DNA of 64,000 nt. It comes from Areca catechu (lineage: Eukaryota > Streptophyta > Magnoliopsida > Arecales > Arecaceae). Shown here in pieces: positions 32,529 to 43,560 of the stretch (the stretch's first letter is position 1; each line of letters starts with the position of its first letter). A program made the position numbers and the translations under genes. The stretch is taken from assembly GCA_021397845.1 (NCBI GenBank), contig CM038043.1, positions 130,910,013 to 130,974,012 of the forward strand, in the 5' to 3' direction. Under the pieces are notes generated by a model that saw only the letters and a program-made list of their open reading frames with translations, did not search any database and was not told where the DNA came from.

Positions 32529-34294
32529 TAGGTTTCATGCATATGTAGTTTAATATTTTTGTATGAAATCAGATTTTTTCCTTCATGAAGTACTTGGATT
32601 AAGGTGGATTCACCATGGCCGTCTGATCATAGGAGAGAAGCATGATTTAAAGATCATCTCTTTCCATTCCAAGGGGTTCTCCTTTGAAGTGTAGAGGTGC
32701 CACTGCGTCACGACCTTTTGAAGAAGAAAGTGAAGGATTTGATACATTAAAATTATTTTAGTCTATGTATTTAGATCTTTGCTATGTTTAGATTTGATCT
32801 AAAAAGTGGCATGATCTAGGTTTTTGAAAGGTTCAAAACAAAATTTCTGAAATCCAAATTTTCTATTTTCTTCCCAGGTAGGCGAGCTGACTCGACTGGT
32901 GCTCGAGTCGACTTGACTCTACAGAATTGAAGAAAACTATTTTGTCCGAGCTGACTCATCCCTATATGAGTTGACTCAGATCTGAGAACAAAAGAAAACA
33001 CTTCTGGACGAGCCAACTGACTTGCTGATGAGCCGACTCGACCAGAAATGATGAAAATAATGAATTTAGACTTCAGATTTCTTTTGTGAAAATGTTTCAC
33101 TTAGTTTTGGAAATGTTTCAAAACTTAGGTTAATTGAAAATGTTTCAATTGACATTTTAAGATTTAGGATGTGATTCTAATCTTAAGTCATGATTGATAA
33201 ACCATGAATTAATTGGGTTAGCTAGAATTGGGTCCTTAAATGGGTTAGACCTAGATTTAGATGAATGGATTAAATTGAGAAAAGACTAATCAAAAGTTGA
33301 ATTAGGTCTCTCCTCTATAGATCTCTCTAATAGTTAGTTAGATCAGTCCATACATCTAAATGGACTTGATTAATGGCTTCGTGGTGAGCCCAGGTCTTTA
33401 AGTTAGTCTGATTAAGTCTGGTAAACCACTTAGTGTCTAAGGTAAGTTTGATGGTTGTGATCAAGGTTCTTTGGGTCTAACTCTTACTTGGCCAACTCAT
33501 GGTTGGTGTCTAAGGCAAGAGGCTTACCTAGCTTAACCCATCACCAGATTTGATTAGGTTATCTATTGATTCGAGTTGACCCATGTCAACTAAGGTTAAT
33601 CAGTCTGACTGGTTTATAGGTGTCTGTAGACTAATTTGATCTTGAAACCCTCTAAGAGTTTGGTGAGATTTTTCTTGATCAAGGTCCATGTCTTCCTCTC
33701 AAATGTCATAAAATTGAAATTCTCTAAATTATTAGATCCATAAAAAAATTAAGTTATATGATAGCCTAAGTCTTAGCCTCCCATTAAGTTGGATTGGTAA
33801 TGAGACCATAAGTTGGGTGATCATCGATAGTTCCAAAGAACGGGTGGTCATCAGGCGAGTGGAATTACCATTCAGCTTATGATATCTCAGTGCGACTATC
33901 TTAACACATGGTCAGGTGGGCCGACCAAAGTCGGGCTTGATCATGGGTTAGTTAGAAGCATTGAATTTTATCATATTAATTGTTAGACCTAACCATGACC
34001 TTCAATAGGAGGCTCAAAGGTTGATTGTGAGGACCCTTGGGGCAAAATGGTTACTAAGAGTATTATACCTACCTTTAGATGCATTTGGGTTGGCTAGCCA
34101 AAGTCGGGCTCATGTGTAGTCTATTGGATCCTAGTACCCGCTAAAGAATAAGTGTTATTCTTTGTATTGGAGTGTAAAGGCTACCAGTCTGAATAAAATA
34201 GTGGAAGAAACCTTTAGACTAAAATCCATGTCTTTAGAATTTTTTAAATAATTCATATACTGATAGGTCTTGTTCTCCTTTTTTTGTTCAGATA
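32529..34294 (+). other. Element D leader, long and structured
   Basis: No credible ORF. It includes GTCGAC-type palindromes at 32880-33045, the shared leader module at 33430-33525, and a CCAAAGTCGGGCT motif at 33925-33937 and 34098-34110. Inverted pairs such as GGTAAT/ATTACC and CATAAG/CTTATG lie at about 33795-33890. Confidence 0.7.
33430..33525 (+). other. Conserved leader module, copy in element D
   Basis: AGTGTCTAAGG at 33432, then ACTTGGCCAAC-tcatg-GTTGG (33486-33504) joined to TGTCTAAGG. The 18-mer GGTGTCTAAGGCAAGAGG (33505-33522) differs at one base from 42750-42767 in gypsy element B. The CCAAC/GTTGG stem is the counterpart of CCAATC/GATTGG in element C. Confidence 0.7.
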
Positions 34295-35160
34295 ATGTCG
34301 ACCACTTTGTCGCTCCGGTCATTATTAGATAATGACAAACTCTCTGGACCTAACTTCGATAGCAGGTATCGAAAACTCTGGATTATCCTGGAGCATAAGC
34401 GAGTCCTTTATATGATAACAGATCCAGCACTTGGATCCTAGCCCCAAATGCTCGTGGCACTATCAGGGACACTTACCAGAAGTGGATCTCTGACCACACC
34501 ATGGTGCATTACATAATGTTGGCTACGATGAACGATGAGTTCAGTCACAAGTTCAAGGAGATCCAACCAGAGAAGATTCTTCAAAAGTTGAAGGAATCTT
34601 TTGGCACTCCGGATGATACAGAGAGATATCGGATCCCTTCCACCATCTATAACATGTGTATGCATGCTGGAGCTTCGGTAACTAATCATGTAATGTACAT
34701 GATCAAGTTATTTGAGCATTTGGACAAACATGGATGTCCTTTGCACAAGCAGCTCGGTAAGGACATGGTTTTGAATTCTCTGCCCCCTTCCTACCAGGTA
34801 TGTCTTGATAATTTTAGAATGAATAGGCCTGCGGTAAACTATCATGAGATGTTAGGACTACTGCAGACCTATATGAGAGACCACAACCTCAACAAGGGGT
34901 TAGTGAATCTGGTGGGAGGTTCTAAAGCAGGGCGTCGTCCCTTTGGAAAAGGGAAGAAGAAAAAAATAAGAAAAATAAAAAGGTGTAAAGTGCTGGGCCA
35001 AGTTAGACTAAGAGGGTAAAGGCTGATAAGAGTTAGGTAGAGTGCTTCTTCCGCAAGAAGTCGGGTCACTGAAAGTAGAACTATTCTGCTTAGCTTGCAA
35101 CTCTAGACTCGAACAGGCCAAGAAAGGGAAAGCAGCAAGGTATTGCTGGCCAAGGTATTT
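34295..35160 (+). pseudogene. gag: Element D Gag, broken
   Basis: The ATG at 34295 begins LSLRSLLDNDKLSGPNF, clearly related to Copia1 Gag. TAG at 34439-34441 and a frameshift follow; coding continues in another frame through 34442-35019 (RDTYQKWISDHTMVHYIML..., YHEMLGLLQTYMR) to a basic Lys/Gly stretch, then stops. A degenerate zinc knuckle (CFFRKKSGH) lies at about 35041-35070 with key cysteines lost. Not functional. Confidence 0.8.
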
Positions 35161-35162
35161 AT

Positions 35163-35516
35163 ATGATAAATCCTTATAATTTATCTATTTGTGATACTAC
35201 TAGCTGGGTATTGGATACCGGAAGTCTTTATTACATTTGTAATTCTTTGCAGGGACTTCAAGTTAGTAGGAGATTCGGAAGCGATGAGAGGTTTCTGAAT
35301 GTTAGGAATGGAAGTCAAGCTCCAGTTCTGGCATTGGGAACTATTTCCTTGTATTTTGAGTCTTGTACTATCATTCTTGATGATTATCATTTTTGTCCTT
35401 CTTTTTTAGTGAATATCATTTCTGTAGGCCTGTTGGCCAATGATGGTTATGAATTATCAATAAATAAAGATATTTGCTACATCACTTTGAATAGTTCTAA
35501 TGTGATGAATGGCTAA
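35163..35516 (+). pseudogene. pol: Element D protease
   Basis: 118 codons: SWVLDTGSLYYICNSLQGL has an intact Asp-Thr-Gly protease active site, unlike Copia1. It is followed by the hydrophobic FCPSFLVNIISVGLL block that ends copia proteases. TAA at 35514-35516 ends the frame. Confidence 0.8.
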
Positions 35517-35557
35517 GTGAAAAATGGTGTATATGTACTATCATAGCCCGTTACTGT

Positions 35558-36642
35558 ATGTACGCTGCTAATAAATGCCCTAGGTTAGTTAAAGTCAGTG
35601 ATATTTATCTTTGGCACTATTGGCTAGGTCATATAAACAAGAACAGGATAAATAAGTTGGTAGGAGAAGGTTTCCTAGTTATCGTTGAGAGTGAATCTTT
35701 ACCGACTTGTGAATCTTGTCTTCTTAGGAAAATGACCAAGTCACCTTTTACTGGAAAGGGTGAAAAAGCCAGTGATATTCTAAGTCTAGTACATACTGAT
35801 ATATGTGGACCTATGAATGTCAGTGCAAGAGGTGGATATAACTATTTCATTACATTCACAGACGATATTTTAAGGTACGGTTATGTCTACCTGATGAGAC
35901 ATAAATCTAATTCGTTTGAAATGTTCAAACATTATCATAATGAATTAAAAAATAAACTAGGAAGTTTATTAAAACCCTTCGATCAGATAGAGGTGGTGAT
36001 ATCTTTCCAGTGAGTTTCTGACTTATCTTAAGGAGAATAGGATTCTCTTAATGGACTCCTTTAGGGACACCTTAGCTAAATGGTGTATCTAAAAGGAGGA
36101 ATCGAAAACTGTTGGACATGGTTTGATTGATGATATGCTTAGCAAGTCTACCTAAATCCTTTTAGGGATTTTCCTTAGAGTCGGTATCCTACCTTTTGAA
36201 TAGGGTTCCAAGTAAGTCCGTTGATAAAACATCATATGAGATATGGACTAGATGGAAGCCAACTCTCTCTCACCTTCAGGTTTGGGAGTGTCCAGCTTAT
36301 GTCAGATATATGGAGACGGATAAGCTAGGACCTAAGTCTGATAGGTGTCTTTTTATTGGGTATCCTAAAGAAACCAAAGAGTATTATTTCTATCAGCCTG
36401 AGGAATAAAAGTTGTTCATCAATCTTAAAGCAACCTTTTTAGAAAGGGAGTACCTTGGTGAAGGCACTCAAGCTACTAAGGTGGAACTTGGAGAAGTTCA
36501 ACAGATAGAAGAACCTTCTCACTCTAAGACCACTATAGAACCGGATTTGATTAGATCATATCCAAAGCCCATTGTACAACCATTGAGGAGATCTGGTAGA
36601 GTACCATGTCAACCGAATAGATACTACGATTTCTTAGTCTAG
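35558..36642 (+). pseudogene. pol: Element D integrase, in several frames
   Basis: 35558-36013 carries the HHCC site (LWHYWLGHINKNR...CESCLLRK) and the first catalytic Asp (HTDICGPM). The segment with the second Asp and the Glu (36000-36120) is shifted and full of stops. 36196-36408 has the ECPAYVRYMETD and CLFIGYPKETKEYYFY blocks. 36412-36642 holds the integrase tail and linker. Clearly homologous to Copia1 integrase, more decayed. Confidence 0.82.
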
Positions 36643-37686
36643 GACGGTGATCTTGTTGAACTCGATGAGAACAAGGATCCGCTCACCTATATGGGTGCAA
36701 TGACAAGGTCTGATTCTGAGTCATGGCTAAAAGCTATGCAATCCTAAATGGAGTCCATCGAAATCAACAATGTATGGACATTGGTTGATCCACCTGAAGG
36801 GATAAAACCCATTGGGTGCAAATGGATCTTCAAGCGGAAGCGAGGCGCAGATGGGTAGGTGGAGACCTATAAAGCCCATCTAGTTGCCAAGGGGTATTGT
36901 TAGCATTATGGTATTGACTATGATGAGATGTTTTCCCTTGCGACAATGCTCAAGTCCATTTAGATTATGCTTGCTTTGGCAGCACACTTAGATAATAAAA
37001 TCTAGCAAATGGATGTCCGAACAGCTTTCTTAAATGGTGAGCTAGAAGAGGAGGTGTATATGATGCAGCCTGAAGGGTTCATATCCACAGATGAGTCTAA
37101 AGTATGCAGGCTTCTCAAGTCCATTTATGGACTAAAGCAGGCTTCTCGGAGTTGGCACTTGCATTTTGATATGTGTATCAAGACATATGGCTTCGTTAGG
37201 AACGGAGAGGAACCTTGTATATATAAATGGGCAAACGGTTCTGTAGTTGTATTTCTTGTTTTGTATATGGATAACATTCTCCTAATCAAGAATGATATTC
37301 CAGCATTACAAGGAATAAAGGTCTGGCTTTCATCTCAATTTTCTTTGAAAGACTTGGGTGAAGCCTCATTCATATTGGGTATGAAGATCTATAAAGATAG
37401 ATCTAAGAGACTTCTGGGACTGTCCCAAACTATGTACATAAACACTGTGTTGAAGCGGTTCAGCATGAAAAATTTCAAAAGAGGCTATCTTTCGATAGGT
37501 CATGGAATTACTCTTTTCAAGAAGGATTATGTGATAACTCCTGAGGAAAGAGAGCATATGAGCAGGATTCCATATACTTCAACAGTGGGTTCTATTATGT
37601 ACACTATGTTATGTACTAGAACTGACGTGGCATACTCACTAGGGGTAGTGAGTAGATACCAGTCTGACCTAGGTGAAGCTCATTAA
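36643..37686 (+). pseudogene. pol: Element D reverse transcriptase with altered catalytic box
   Basis: Coding traces before 37009 (GCKWIFKRKRGADG) contain stops. 37009-37686 is open: MDVRTAFLNGELEEEVYM, SIYGLKQASRSWHLHFD, then YMDNILLIKND where YVDD is expected, so the second catalytic Asp is Asn. This change alone should abolish polymerase activity. It ends at TAA 37684-37686 where copia RT meets RNase H. Confidence 0.85.
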
Positions 37687-38193
37687 AAAGTTGTTAAGAA
37701 CATCCTTAAGTATTTGAGAAATACTAAGGACTAATGGCTTATTTATGGAGATTCTGGCTTAAAACTTGTGGGGTATACCGACTCCAATTTTCAGTCAGAT
37801 AGAGATGATAGCAAAAGTGTGTCTTGTTTCGTGTTTACCCTTAACGGTGGAGCTGTCTGCTGAAAAAGTTTCAAGCAGCATACAGTGGCTAATTTTATTT
37901 GCCAGGTGGAGTATATTACAGCATCATATACAGTAAAGGAGGCTGTGTGGTTGTGGAAGTTCCTAAGTGAGCTGGGAGTGGCACCCTACTTGGATGGTCC
38001 TATTTCAGCATATTGTGATAGTACTAGAGCCATAGCTCAAGCCAAAGAGCCGAAATCACATCAGCGGACCAAGCATATTCTACATCATTATCACCTTGTT
38101 CGGGAGATCATTGAACGAGGTGACTTCAAACTTTTGAAGATCGATAGTAAGGAGAACTTGGCCGACCCCTTCACTAAAGCCGTTGGAATATAA
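37687..38193 (+). pseudogene. pol: Element D RNase H
   Basis: Stops in the first part (37687-37880). 37885-38193 keeps VEYITASYTVKEAVWLWKFL, AYCDSTRAIAQAKEP, RTKHILHHYHLVREI and LADPFTKAV, the copia RNase H end motifs. Confidence 0.82.
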
Positions 38194-38252
38194 GAGTTCA
38201 ACAACTGCAAATGGGAGATGGCAATCAGATTTTGTTCTGATTAGATTTAGTC

Positions 38253-38263
38253 AAGGTGGGAGT
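38253..38263 (+). promoter_or_regulatory. Polypurine tract of element D
   Basis: AAGGTGGGAGT immediately before the 3' LTR. Confidence 0.65.
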
Positions 38264-39570
38264 TGTTGAGAAATGTATGTCCCAAAGCCAATTGTCTAGG
38301 CTGTAGACGGTTATGCAACTCATGTATATGTATATGAATTATTGAATTGAATAAAAAGTTTATTCTGGTTGTTCATCACATGTCATCTTCCTAATTGAAC
38401 TCTTGTGTGATGATGTCCTTTGAGCTACCTTGTATGTGATGTAGAGAGGATGCATCGTGTAATTCATAAATTTGTTCATGACCAAAGGATATGCTATTTT
38501 AGGATGATGGTATATCGAGAGTATGTCATTGATATCATGTCTGTTGGTTGTCCTCTTAACAAAGTAGCATGGAGATGCTGGTATGACATCAGGTGTTGTG
38601 TTTGACACTTCACTGAGCGTGACTCTCATGCGAGATTCTCTTTCTACCAAAGAGAAGTCTTGCATTAGAATATGGACATTAATTATTCCTCTGACTTAAG
38701 ATCACTATGGCAACTTGCAAGCAACTCACTGTGCTTAGGTACCGGACTACCCAGATTTCTAATCCGGTGATGGAAGGTTGCTGGGTACAGTCAAGTACTT
38801 GTGTAGTGGTAGTAGGATCAAGATAGGATTGACCTCTCCAAATGGTTTGGATTGAATTCTTAATATGCCTTAATTAAGAAAGACCTTGGCCAAGGTATTA
38901 CTTGTAAGGAGTTACAGGGATTCTTTATTTGAGACATATTGAGATGGATTGATTAGGGTTGGGCAGTTTAACCCTATACCATCCGGAGCATTAGGAGGTT
39001 CAAGAAATAAGTTCAGTGGTATTCCATATTCGACAGGTTCATATTGCTCTGCAACTTTCAACCTATCCGGACGTCGGGTGTCATTGCTAGATGGTGACTT
39101 TGGTTGGTATTGGAAAAGTTTCTATGCTACCAATTTAGTATTTGAACCTATGGGGTCACACACCGTGGGGTTTCTTCTTGCTTTGTTGGCTTGGAAATGA
39201 TTAGGAATCACTCCGGACTCATTTGACAAAGAGTTGTCAAAACTTGAGCCAGTTCATTTGGATGAGTCGACTCAAGTCATTCGAGTCGACTCGATTGACA
39301 GGTTCTGGTAAAATTCGAGAACACTTCATTCATTGCTGTAACTGTTGTGGAATTGAATGATTGGTGTTTCAAGGTTTTAATCCCACCAGTTGCTGAAGTC
39401 TAAAGGTCATGTAACCTACATGAATCCTAATAGACTCCAAACCTCCCAATTAATCTCTCCTCATCTCTTCATTATGGTTTCATTATGGGACCATTTTTAA
39501 GGGATGATAAAATGCAGCAAGAAGGTGAATGGTTCACATGGTTTTTCCACTTTGGATTAAGCACGAGTCC
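38264..39570 (+). repeat. 3' LTR of element D, truncated
   Basis: It starts TGTTGAGAAATGTATGTCCC and follows the 5' LTR up to TTTGGATTAAGCACGAGT, then joins element A gag (CCCTACGATGGGACG). About 660 bp of LTR end are missing. A few bases (GAGTCYCT) are shared at the junction, compatible with a microhomology-mediated deletion. Confidence 0.85.
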
Positions 39571-40512
39571 CTACGATGGGACGACCGATCCCCTGGACCA
39601 CCTTGAAAGCTACAAGGTCCTTATGAGGGTCAAGGGGGCTACCGAGGCTCTCCTCTACATCGCCTTCCTAGCCACCCTATGGAAGGGCACCCGAGTCTGG
39701 TTCTCCAGACTCAAGTCCGAGAGTATCGATTCCTTCTCCCAGCTATAGAGGAAGTTCATGGCACACTTCGATGCATGCCAGAAGGTGCCATACAAGGCCG
39801 ACAACCTCTTCTCGATCCAACAGCAGAACCGAGAGTCTCTCCTGGTCTACGTGTCCTGGTTCAAGGCCACCATAATGGAGATCTATAACCTCGATGAGCT
39901 GGTTTCGATGTTGGCCCTAAAGAGGGGGTTGCGGACCTCCTACTTCACCTATTCCCTCAACAAGAAGCCTTCGAAGACTTACTTGGAGCTCCTCCTCCTA
40001 GCGTACAAGTACATCTGTGCCGCGGAGGCTGACTACACCAAGAGGGAACTGGACAGGAGGCCCCTCAAGAGGCAGGCCATCAACGAAGCACCTGCTTCCC
40101 CAGTTCAAAAGATGGCGTTGGCCCAGCGACCGAGGTCAAGGCCCAGGATTGACCCCACCAAGAAAGAGAAGTTCACTCCTCTCCTCACCCTAAGAATGAA
40201 GATCTTGATGGAGATCGAGGGCGAGCACTTCATGCACCGTCCTCCTCCCCTGAGGCCATCTATTGGGTGCGATAGGTCCCGAAACTATCATTTTCACCGG
40301 GACCATGGCCATGACACCAAGGAATGCGGCCATTTGAAAAGGAAGATAGAAGAGCTGATCAAGCATGGCTATCTCGGCAAGTACGTAGAGGGAGGGGCAC
40401 CTCCAACGAACTGGAGTGAGGAGCCCTGACCTCTCACCATCAATAATTGCCCCACTGAAAAGCCAGTAGGGATAAACCCGGAAGAGGGCTAGGCAAGAGA
40501 GGAGAGAGATGA
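39571..40512 (+). pseudogene. gag: Element A Gag, C-terminal part
   Basis: It begins YDGTTDPLDHLESYKVLM, the conserved Tat Gag capsid start, then WFSRLKSESIDSFSQL, TAG at 39746-39748, and the same frame on to TGA at 40427-40429. Capsid blocks FDACQKVPYKADNLFSIQQ, ESLLVYVSWFKAT and LELLLLAYKYICAAEADYTKR are clear. A basic region follows, then HFHRDHGHDTKECGHLKRKIEELI, the Tat nucleocapsid zinc motif with its first Cys absent. Element B starts at 40513, just after the GATGA target site. Confidence 0.85.
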
Positions 40513-41913
40513 TGGTGGGGGCACCAGGATCTGACAAAGATTACTGGGCCCAGTTTGGTTTACTGATTAGTTTTAGTCCTCTAATAATGTGTCACTTATT
40601 CTAAGTGAGCCAAGTTTTGTAATAAGTATCCTATTGAGTCCTGCAAAAAGTTGAGGCAAGAAGTCCAACTGAGTTGTCTCAACCTTATGAGTCCAGATGA
40701 GTCTTGTTAGTTTGTGTTAGTCTAGTTTTGCACAAGAGGCAGTCACCAGCCAAAATATTCACCAGGCCCTCCCAGGTCAAAGCAGAGTCCAAGCCCATGG
40801 CGCTTCCATACTTGAAGAAACCAGCACCCCAAGGAATATGCTTTCTTCCAGGCACCCCAGCCCAAAAGCCCATTAGGAAATAGGCACCCAAGGTTTTCCC
40901 CAGCCCATGCACCAAGCCCACTTGAAGGATGCCCCACTTGCTGCCCAAGCCCACAAGAAGGCACCACAAAGTCCAAGCCCAATCAAAGGAGGCATCCTAG
41001 CCCATGAGAGGTTCTTTGACCAAGTCCAAGAAGGAGAGAGAAGTCCACATCCTACTAGGAATCAAGTTTTAATTCTATTCAAACTATGTACTCCTAGTCC
41101 TAAGTAACTTTGTAATCTAAGTTCAATTTGGGAGACTAGGGACCTGGGTGAGCTTATAAATACCCACCCCCTCCCCCTCTTGTAATCATCTCTTATTCAT
41201 GAAATAAAACTCTGGTGAATTTTCTTGTGATAAGTTGTGTTGTACTTTGGAAGTGTGTGTGAGATTTGAGTGCCCTAATCCCTCAAACCCTAGCCACCCA
41301 AAGCATCCACCCTCCAAGCCCCAACATGCCCAAGTGCAAGAGCCCTAGCCGACCATACCAGCCAAGCATCTTCTTCCACTCCAAACCGCTAGCATCAGCA
41401 ACTCCGTTCTCATCTTCCTTCAAAATTCTAATTTTGTTTTGTGTTCTTGTTTTCTTTCTGACTGACCCCTTGGCGTGTGCAGGACCCCGTGGTATTCACC
41501 TCCAAAGAAGAGGCCTTCTTTTCCTCCTGGACCAACCAAAGAAAAGCTAGCTGATCCATGGAACGACAGGCAATCATCTAGGTGATGATCCAGAGTGCAG
41601 AGTGACCCCGTCTTTGGTAGGATCTTCCATCATTGTTTGGTACAATCCTTATCCCACCTGATTTCTGATTTCAATGAAGGTAAGCTATCCTAACCGGGGG
41701 TTTCTCAACCCTCGAGGTCCTTCTTTTATTATTATGTATAAGTTCATATGCGGGTACTTTAGTTCTTTCATTGCTAGTTTTCCTGCTAGTCTTATCTATT
41801 TTTTGGGACTTTAGCCACCAATTTAATTCTTAAAATAATTATAATAATAATACTAAAAAACAAGTTACTATTATTTTATACATTCATATTAGTCCTAGAG
41901 TCATCCCGCATCA
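40513..41913 (+). repeat. 5' LTR of element B
   Basis: It starts TGGTGGGGGCACCAGGATC and ends GTCATCCCGCATCA. TATAAAT at 41155-41161 and AATAAA at 41203-41208 suggest promoter and polyadenylation signals close together, giving a short R region. Confidence 0.92.
41155..41161 (+). promoter_or_regulatory. TATA box in the element B 5' LTR
   Basis: TATAAAT within GAGCTTATAAATACCC, followed 42 bp later by AATAAA. In the 3' LTR the same place reads CTATAATTG, so one copy has decayed. Confidence 0.6.
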
Positions 41914-41916
41914 GTT

Positions 41917-41928
41917 TGGTATCAAAGC
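41917..41928 (+). promoter_or_regulatory. Primer-binding site of element B
   Basis: TGGTATCAAAGC differs by one base from the initiator-Met site TGGTATCAGAGC. Confidence 0.8.
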
Positions 41929-42997
41929 GGGTTTAGGATAGTTTGCATCTTCATAAAAACACCAAAAACATTCATCTCTGATTTTCTGCATCCTATCTTC
42001 TGCACTAGAGGTCCGAATTTTGAACTGTTTCACCATCTTAAGTTTTTTAATTTTCTTTGAAATTTTCACAGTATACTCTCTATTTAGTCTTGATAATTTT
42101 CATTATTTTTAGTTATTTTTACAGAAACAAAAAAAGTATAAAAACTTGCATCTTGGAAACCCTAACTTGAATTATGAGTTTTCTGCATCCTGTCAAGAAT
42201 CATAGGTGTTCCATCATCATACGAGTTTGTTTTTGCATGAAATTTAGTAGAAATCATCTTCATTGTTGATCCTATGTTTTGAGATTTTTGTGGATTTTTT
42301 CTGATCTAAAAAATGTACCAAGATTTTCATCAAAGCAGACCCACAATCTCAGTTTCTGCATGCCTGACTAAACCAAACCTAATCAACTACACACCCCACC
42401 AAACCCAAGCCAATTTTGTTTCTCACCTAACCAACTTATAATTAAATAGCCACCTCATAAAAAGATCAAAAAAAAAAAATTACTCTCTGTTTTGTTATTA
42501 GATTGCATTAGGGTTCATCGATTGTGCATCATATCATTAAACTAATCTTAAGGGCAATTTTACTCTGTCAGATCAGGGTAGGAGGTCATTACCTATCCTG
42601 GACCCAAAACAACCCCCAACATCAGAACCCAAATCTAATTGAAAATTAATTAGACCTAATTTGCTCTAGTGAGCTAGGGACACCAACAGGTCGAGTCCGA
42701 GTCTAGTGAGGAAACTAGTGCACCAACCCATTGCCTATTACTGAAAGCTGGTGTCTAAGGCTAGAGGTCCAGAGGCAAACACCTTAAGTGGACTGGTAGT
42801 TTTTAATTAGGACCCTGTCATAGGTAGGGGGAGCCTCCCACCACCCCACCTCTTACCTGGCCAATGGAAGGATTAGGTGCTGTGTTGAGTGTAAGTTGAG
42901 TTAACTCATTAGGTTTTGGCTGTAGGTCTAGCAAATCCTAGCATGTGTTAACCTTTGTGTGCTTGACTTCATCATACCACCTTGATTGATTGATTGC
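41929..42997 (+). other. Element B leader
   Basis: No ORF. From about 42640 it is colinear with the leader of element C (minus strand): TTAGACCTAATTTGC, CTAGGGACACCAA, GGTCGRGTC. It includes the shared leader module at 42748-42870. Confidence 0.7.
42748..42870 (+). other. Conserved leader module, copy in element B
   Basis: GGTGTCTAAGGCTAGAGG at 42750-42767 (one base different from 33505-33522 in copia element D), and ACCTCTTACCTGGCCAATGG near 42848-42867, matching the CTGGCCAAT block of elements C and D. Confidence 0.65.
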
Positions 42998-43296
42998 ATG
43001 ACCACTAGGTTAGGAACCCAATACCAACAGTCTAAACCCCAACCTAGCTCCACATTGGATTCCAGCTTTGAGACTTTCTTGAAGACCATGAGTGACCAGA
43101 TGGCCATCTAACCACCTAAATGAACCAGATGAACCATAATCATAATCAATTGACCAATAGATTTGACCAAGTGGACCAAAGACTCGACCAAGTGAACCAG
43201 AGGTTCGATCAGGTGGATAACCATGTAGGGACCCTAAAGAGAATCCAAGAGTCCAATACTGAACCTGATCCTGATTCATCTCTTTCCACCTCTCAT

Positions 43297-43464
43297 AACC
43301 CTAGGAGAGCCCAAAATCATGACCAATTCATGGAGCCCAACCCTAGGAGAGCCCAAAACCATGACCACTTCATGGAGCCCAACCCTAGGAGAGCCCAACG
43401 CCAGGAACCATACTAGGAGCCCAACCCTAGGAGACCCAATCATGATGTCCAGGACCAGGAAGAG
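43297..43464 (+). repeat. 42-bp tandem repeat in element B gag, four copies
   Basis: Units starting AACCCTAGGAGAGCCCAA lie at 43297, 43339, 43381 and 43423. 42 is a multiple of three, so they encode a 14-residue repeat and keep the frame, except for a TAG in the third unit. Confidence 0.9.
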
Positions 43465-43522
43465 AGAATTTTTAGGAGCCTCAGGATAGATGCACTCACC
43501 TTTAATGGTACACTAGACCCCA

Positions 43523-43560
43523 AGATCTACATAGATTGGGAAGATCTACATAGATTGGGA
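43523..43560 (+). repeat. 19-bp exact tandem duplication causing a frameshift
   Basis: AGATCTACATAGATTGGGA is repeated exactly at 43523-43541 and 43542-43560. Counting only one copy, the frame would run on through the Gag block found in element C (DWEG.M.Q.FEW). Confidence 0.92.

Larger units (their letters stand above)
30552..39570 (+). mobile_element. Element D: Ty1/copia element inserted in element A gag, 3' end deleted
   Basis: 5' LTR 30552-32515, initiator-Met primer site, a 1.77-kb leader, Gag, protease, integrase, RT and RNase H in copia order, polypurine tract, and a 3' LTR that begins at 38264 but matches the 5' LTR only up to about 39566 (the counterpart of 31853). The last 660 bp or so are missing and element A resumes directly, so no target duplication exists. 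Coding regions contain many stops and shifts. LTR divergence looks like 8-10% over the alignable part. Gag and RT resemble Copia1. Confidence 0.88.

Noticed and set aside
40190..40982. Minus-strand frames near the A/B junction
   Set aside because: They cross the element A/B border or lie in the B LTR; chance.
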